This document shows, piece by piece, positions 6,141 to 8,558 of a stretch of 8,558 nt of DNA. The first letter of the stretch is position 1. Each line of letters starts with the position of its first letter. The stretch covers positions 1 to 8,558 of the forward strand of contig DATLBB010000355.1 of NCBI GenBank assembly GCA_035527155.1. The letters run 5' to 3'. Source of the stretch: CS2-K091 sp035527155. Lineage in GTDB: Bacteria > Planctomycetota > Phycisphaerae > Sedimentisphaerales > Anaerobacaceae. The position numbers and the translations under genes were made by a program. Below the pieces are notes generated by a model, which was given only the letters and a program-made list of their open reading frames with translations, was not told the origin of the DNA and did no database searches.

Positions 6141-6189
6141 ATCGAGCGGTTCGACTGAGCTCACCGAAGTCGTCCAGCATCGAGTATCC
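6141..6189. repeat. Interspersed repeat copy 2 flanked by array-A heptads
   Basis: The core TTCGACTGAGCTCA (6150-6163) matches 3582-3595 in 12 of 14 bases. On its left stands ATCGAGC (6141-6147) and on its right ATCGAGT (6179-6185), both heptads of the type seen inverted in front of mcsA. This looks like a dispersed element sitting within a heptad array. It fills much of the 112-base spacer between coaD and the QueD-like gene, where I see no convincing promoter. Confidence 0.45.
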
Positions 6190-6192
6190 CTT

Positions 6193-6684
6193 TTACTTTT
6201 TTTTAAGGCGTTGCTGCAACCGATTACGGACATTTTCCGGAATCAGGTTCGAAAGGTTACCGCCCAGCGAGGCAACCTGGCGAATGAGGGTGGAACTGGT
6301 AAAGCCATACTGCTCACTGGTCATAACAAAGACGGTTTCTATGCCGGTCACAGCCCTGTTAGTCATAGCAAGCTGGAACTCATACTGCACATCTGTAAGG
6401 CTTCTGAGGCCGCGCAGGATAACATCAGCCTTTTTATCGGCAGCATATTCAACGGTGAGCCCGTCGAAACTCTCAACCGAGACGCCAGGCATATCGGCCA
6501 TCAGCTCAGCTATCATCTCCACCCGCTCTTCAGGTGTAAAGAGCTGGTTTTTGACCGGACTTCGCCCGACTGCAATGATAAGCTCGTCAAAGAGCTTTAT
6601 AGCTCTGTTGATAACATCCAAATGCCCGTTTGTAATCGGGTCAAAGGAGCCGGGAAAAATCGCTCTCACAAATTTCCGAGCCAT
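6193..6684 (-). CDS. coaD: Phosphopantetheine adenylyltransferase
   Basis: CoaD joins 4'-phosphopantetheine and ATP to give dephospho-CoA and pyrophosphate, the penultimate step of coenzyme A synthesis, in the cytoplasm. The 163-residue product shows all the family signatures: AIFPGSFDPITNGHLDVI (8-25) with the TxGH nucleotidyltransferase motif at 18-21, Lys45 in the substrate region, DVILRGLRSLTDVQYEFQLA (87-106) and the C-terminal TSSTLIRQVASLGGNLSNLIP (129-149). Length is typical of bacterial CoaD. The frame also opens at a GTG at 6690, but AAAGGAAGG lies seven bases before the ATG at 6684 and would nearly touch the GTG, so the ATG is taken. It has its own predicted promoter and a leader built largely of heptad repeats. 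The C terminus is Lys-rich (LKKK). Confidence 0.97.
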   Translation of the reverse strand: MARKFVRAIFPGSFDPITNGHLDVINRAIKLFDELIIAVGRSPVKNQLFTPEERVEMIAELMADMPGVSVESFDGLTVEYAADKKADVILRGLRSLTDVQYEFQLAMTNRAVTGIETVFVMTSEQYGFTSSTLIRQVASLGGNLSNLIPENVRNRLQQRLKKK

Positions 6685-6691
6685 CAGCACA

Positions 6692-6700
6692 CCTTCCTTT
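6692..6700 (-). promoter_or_regulatory. Ribosome binding site choosing the coaD start
   Basis: AAAGGAAGG with seven bases to ATG 6684. The alternative GTG at 6690 would leave one base of spacing. Confidence 0.7.
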
Positions 6701-6705
6701 CAGCA

Positions 6706-6747
6706 GGTAACTGGTAAATGGTAATCGGTAACTGGTAATTGGTAATT
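6706..6747. repeat. Heptad array B, six units of GGTAAYT
   Basis: The + strand units are GGTAACT, GGTAAAT, GGTAATC, GGTAACT, GGTAATT and GGTAATT with no gaps. The last unit runs into TTACCAA, making the perfect 14-base palindrome at 6739-6752, and AATACC at 6751-6756 is a further degenerate inverted unit. The array lies inside the predicted coaD leader, five bases upstream of its ribosome binding site. Confidence 0.75.
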
Positions 6748-6764
6748 ACCAATACCTGTATTCT

Positions 6765-6793
6765 ATTCTAAACTGTCAATCATCAATCGTCAA
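6765..6793 (-). promoter_or_regulatory. Predicted coaD promoter
   Basis: TTGACG (6788-6793), a 17-base spacer and TAGAAT (6765-6770); each box matches the sigma70 consensus at five of six positions. A second TAGAAT overlaps at 6760-6765, and the heptads supply further TTGATG and TTGACA boxes at seven-base steps. Transcription would start near 6758, giving a leader of about 74 bases. Confidence 0.5.
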
Positions 6794-6802
6794 TCGGAAA
6801 TC
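6775..6802. repeat. Heptad array C, units NTCAATC
   Basis: The + strand units are GTCAATC, ATCAATC and GTCAATC, followed by a decayed GGAAATC. It is unrelated in sequence to arrays A and B but has the same seven-base period. On the minus strand each unit reads GATTGAn, which provides the -35 box of the predicted coaD promoter. Confidence 0.6.
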
Positions 6803-6815
6803 CGTATGATTGGTT

Positions 6816-8441
6816 TTAAGCGTGTTGTTTTTCGTTTTTGGTGAGTGTAATTGGGATATCGAGCCAGAAGGTCGAGCCTTTGCCAAGCTCGCTTTCCAGG
6901 CCGATAGTGCCTGCCAGCATAGCCGCTAATTCCCTGCTGATTGTAAGGCCGAGGCCGCTGCCTGTGGATTCGCGGGTTATGGAGCCGTCAGCCTGCCGGA
7001 ATTTTTCGAATATCTTCTCCCTGTCAGCCTCGGCGATACCACAGCCGGTATCGGTTACCGCGATGCGGACGGTGTTTTCATCCGGCAGAAGGCCAGCTCG
7101 AATTTCAATCCTTCCCCGCTGTGGTGTGAACTTTACCGCGTTACTTAGAAAATTGTAAAGTATCTGCTGTACTTTGCCTGCATCCGTCATAAGGGGAGGG
7201 ATATCGTCATCGCTGAGGAGCTTGACTTTGATTTTCTTTTCCTTCGTCAGTAACGAAAAAGATGCTATCAGAGCTTTGCACAACTGGGGCACAGAAGCTT
7301 TTTCTATGTGCAGCTCCATTTTTCCGGCTTCGGTCTTTGCCAAGTCGAGCAGGTCATTAATCATATTCAAGAGCCTGTTTCCGCCTGTAATGATATTTTC
7401 GGCGTACCTCTGTGCTTTTTCCTTTTTTAGAAGGCCGGGCTTTTCCCGGAGGACCTGTGCAAAGCCGAGTATGGCATTCAAGGGTGTTCTGAACTCGTGT
7501 GAGATGTTGGCTAAAAATTCGCCCTTTATTTTATTTGCCTTGAACAGCTCAATATTTCGTTCTGAAAGCTCAGTTATTTTGGCATCGAGCTGCTTGTTTG
7601 CCTGGCGCAATTTTTCCTGCGTGGCCTGGAGTCCATCGAGCATATTATTAAAGGCATTTGCGAGCTTTTCATATTCGTCACCAGTTTTTATCGCGCTTCT
7701 TATATCGAGATTTCCCTCAGCGACGTTACTTGCAAGAGCCCTGAGTTGGCGGATGGGGCGAAGGATTACCCTCTGTGTTATCATATAAAAAGCAACGATA
7801 GCGCCAGCTCCAGCGAAGAGTCCGGCCACGATTATCGAGACCCGATTTAAGAGAATCGCATTGCTGATTTCAGTGGCGGGGCGCTGAATAATCACGGCAC
7901 CTATCTGCTCATTCGGCGAAAATGCGGAAGCAGAACCCTGGGGCTTATGGCAGTTTATACAGGTATCATCAGCCTTAAAGATTCGCACATAATTGCTGTA
8001 TAGAACGCCGGTTTTTTCGGCAAAAAAAATGTTGTCTTCCCTGGCTTCCTGTGCCCTTAGAGATTTAATCATCCGCCTCTGCTCTTCCGTCAACTGCTGA
8101 AGCCTTTTTTCATCATCTTCGGCGAAGCGGAACCATCGGACTTCCGGGTCATTTACATCGAGCTCCGCACCGGTATTGTCCAGTGCGGTAAGGGTCGTTT
8201 CGCCGGTTTCTTTTAACTGAAAGTGCCGGCGCAACAGGGTCTCAGCTTTTGCCCTTCCTGCATCCAAAGAGGCCTTCTTTGTCAACTGCCCCATCCAGAT
8301 ATATGGCCACAGAAGCGCTAATGCCAAGACCAAGATGACCGCAGCGCCAAAGGTAATCCGACACTTTTTCGCCAGTGACAACGGCGACAACCTAAGAAAC
8401 TTCAGGACCCTGCGCCAAATGTGTTTTAAATTAATCCGCAT
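6816..8441 (-). CDS. Sensor histidine kinase with haem-c DUF3365 domain
   Basis: This membrane kinase of 541 residues (numbers here count from the alternative TTG start, two residues earlier) has a first membrane segment at about 32-50 and an extracytoplasmic domain at about 53-198. That domain resembles DUF3365 (Tll0287-like) and carries D-T-CINCH at 161-167, a c-type haem attachment motif. A second membrane segment lies at about 201-222, then HAMP, a coiled coil at about 272-308, HisKA with phospho-acceptor H317 (NISHEFRTPLNAILGFAQVL) and HATPase_c with N432/N436, DTGCGI (466-471) and GSGLGL (496-501). It should autophosphorylate on His in response to a redox, gas or ligand signal at the haem; the signal is inference. 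There is no receiver domain, and no partner regulator is visible. ATG 8441 is chosen over TTG 8447, as neither has a clear ribosome binding site. The start is nine bases after the upstream stop, so coupling is likely. Confidence 0.93.
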   Translation of the reverse strand: MRINLKHIWRRVLKFLRLSPLSLAKKCRITFGAAVILVLALALLWPYIWMGQLTKKASLDAGRAKAETLLRRHFQLKETGETTLTALDNTGAELDVNDPEVRWFRFAEDDEKRLQQLTEEQRRMIKSLRAQEAREDNIFFAEKTGVLYSNYVRIFKADDTCINCHKPQGSASAFSPNEQIGAVIIQRPATEISNAILLNRVSIIVAGLFAGAGAIVAFYMITQRVILRPIRQLRALASNVAEGNLDIRSAIKTGDEYEKLANAFNNMLDGLQATQEKLRQANKQLDAKITELSERNIELFKANKIKGEFLANISHEFRTPLNAILGFAQVLREKPGLLKKEKAQRYAENIITGGNRLLNMINDLLDLAKTEAGKMELHIEKASVPQLCKALIASFSLLTKEKKIKVKLLSDDDIPPLMTDAGKVQQILYNFLSNAVKFTPQRGRIEIRAGLLPDENTVRIAVTDTGCGIAEADREKIFEKFRQADGSITRESTGSGLGLTISRELAAMLAGTIGLESELGKGSTFWLDIPITLTKNEKQHA

Positions 8442-8450
8442 AATCAATAC

Positions 8451-8558
8451 TTAACTTTTTTGCTTATCGAATTCGGCCCTTAGCTTAGGCAAAGCGTGGG
8501 GATAATTTTTCTGAATGAATTCCACCAGCTTTTCTCTGACACGGCACCGCAGAGCCCA
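8451..8558 (-). CDS. C-terminal end of an unidentified gene (right edge)
   Basis: A frame open from the right edge to TAA at 8451-8453 gives 35 residues, starting WALRCRVREK and ending RAEFDKQKS. The piece is charged and looks helical (VREKLVEFIQKNYPHALPKLR). I do not recognise the family. It is believed to be real because it runs without a stop into a position nine bases from the histidine kinase start, as in a tight operon. A regulator or signalling partner of the kinase is possible but not shown. Confidence 0.55.
   Translation of the reverse strand, partial: WALRCRVREKLVEFIQKNYPHALPKLRAEFDKQKS

Noticed and set aside
6120..6190. Promoter for the QueD-like gene (GATAAT at the array-A heptad)
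   Set aside because: No -35 hexamer at a usable distance; the match comes from the repeat sequence itself.
5482..6802. CRISPR array
   Set aside because: Units are seven bases long and contiguous, without spacers, and no cas genes are present.
7174..7788. 204-residue + strand frame
   Set aside because: It is the complement of the HAMP, HisKA and ATPase coding region of the histidine kinase.

Overview
The window reads as a piece of a Planctomycetota-like genome, most probably Phycisphaerae or a relative. This is an inference from gene content and style: a McsA/McsB protein-arginine kinase pair outside Firmicutes, a DUF3326 protein, a secreted parallel beta-helix protein ending in a DLGCYELG-type cap, a transposase of a type I associate with planctomycetes, and repeat-rich intergenic DNA. 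No rRNA or marker gene is present to fix the taxonomy. Every convincing gene lies on the minus strand, so transcription runs from high to low coordinates.

In order of transcription: (1) the last 35 codons of an unidentified gene enter at the right edge and stop 9 bases before (2) a membrane-bound hybrid-type sensor histidine kinase (8441-6816) without receiver domain, whose extracytoplasmic DUF3365/Tll0287-like domain carries a c-type haem motif, CINCH. (3) A repeat-filled spacer (6685-6815) holds a good sigma70-like promoter for coaD (6684-6193, CoA biosynthesis). (4) A second repeat-filled spacer leads to a divergent QueD/PTPS-family protein (6080-5709) that keeps the zinc histidines but lacks the usual catalytic Cys and the Asp-His pair. 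(5) A promoter with an extended -10 and a palindrome over its -35 precedes mcsA-mcsB (5481-3817), which ends in a hairpin/U-tract terminator. (6) A DUF3326 protein (3538-2564) of unknown function follows. (7) A possible 24-residue membrane or lipo-peptide (2501-2427) precedes (8) an exported FnIII plus right-handed beta-helix protein (2397-598). (9) The left edge holds the 5' part of an A+T-richer DDE transposase gene (361 to beyond 1), marking an insertion sequence that leaves the window.

The most unusual structure is intergenic. Three unrelated families of degenerate 7-base tandem repeats (consensus NCTCGAT, GGTAAYT and NTCAATC on the + strand) occupy the spacers in front of mcsA and coaD. 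Two of them also have units in inverted orientation. In both cases a predicted promoter is followed by a leader of about 75 bases that is mostly heptad array and ends at the start codon, and one array appears to supply the -35 box of the coaD promoter. They recall the heptameric STRR repeats described in cyanobacteria. Whether they regulate expression is inference.

Functionally the window mixes housekeeping metabolism (CoaD), protein quality control by arginine phosphorylation (McsAB), a probable redox or ligand sensor, an exported carbohydrate-related protein and a mobile element. Apart from mcsAB, and the kinase with its upstream neighbour, the genes look like separate transcription units rather than one pathway.
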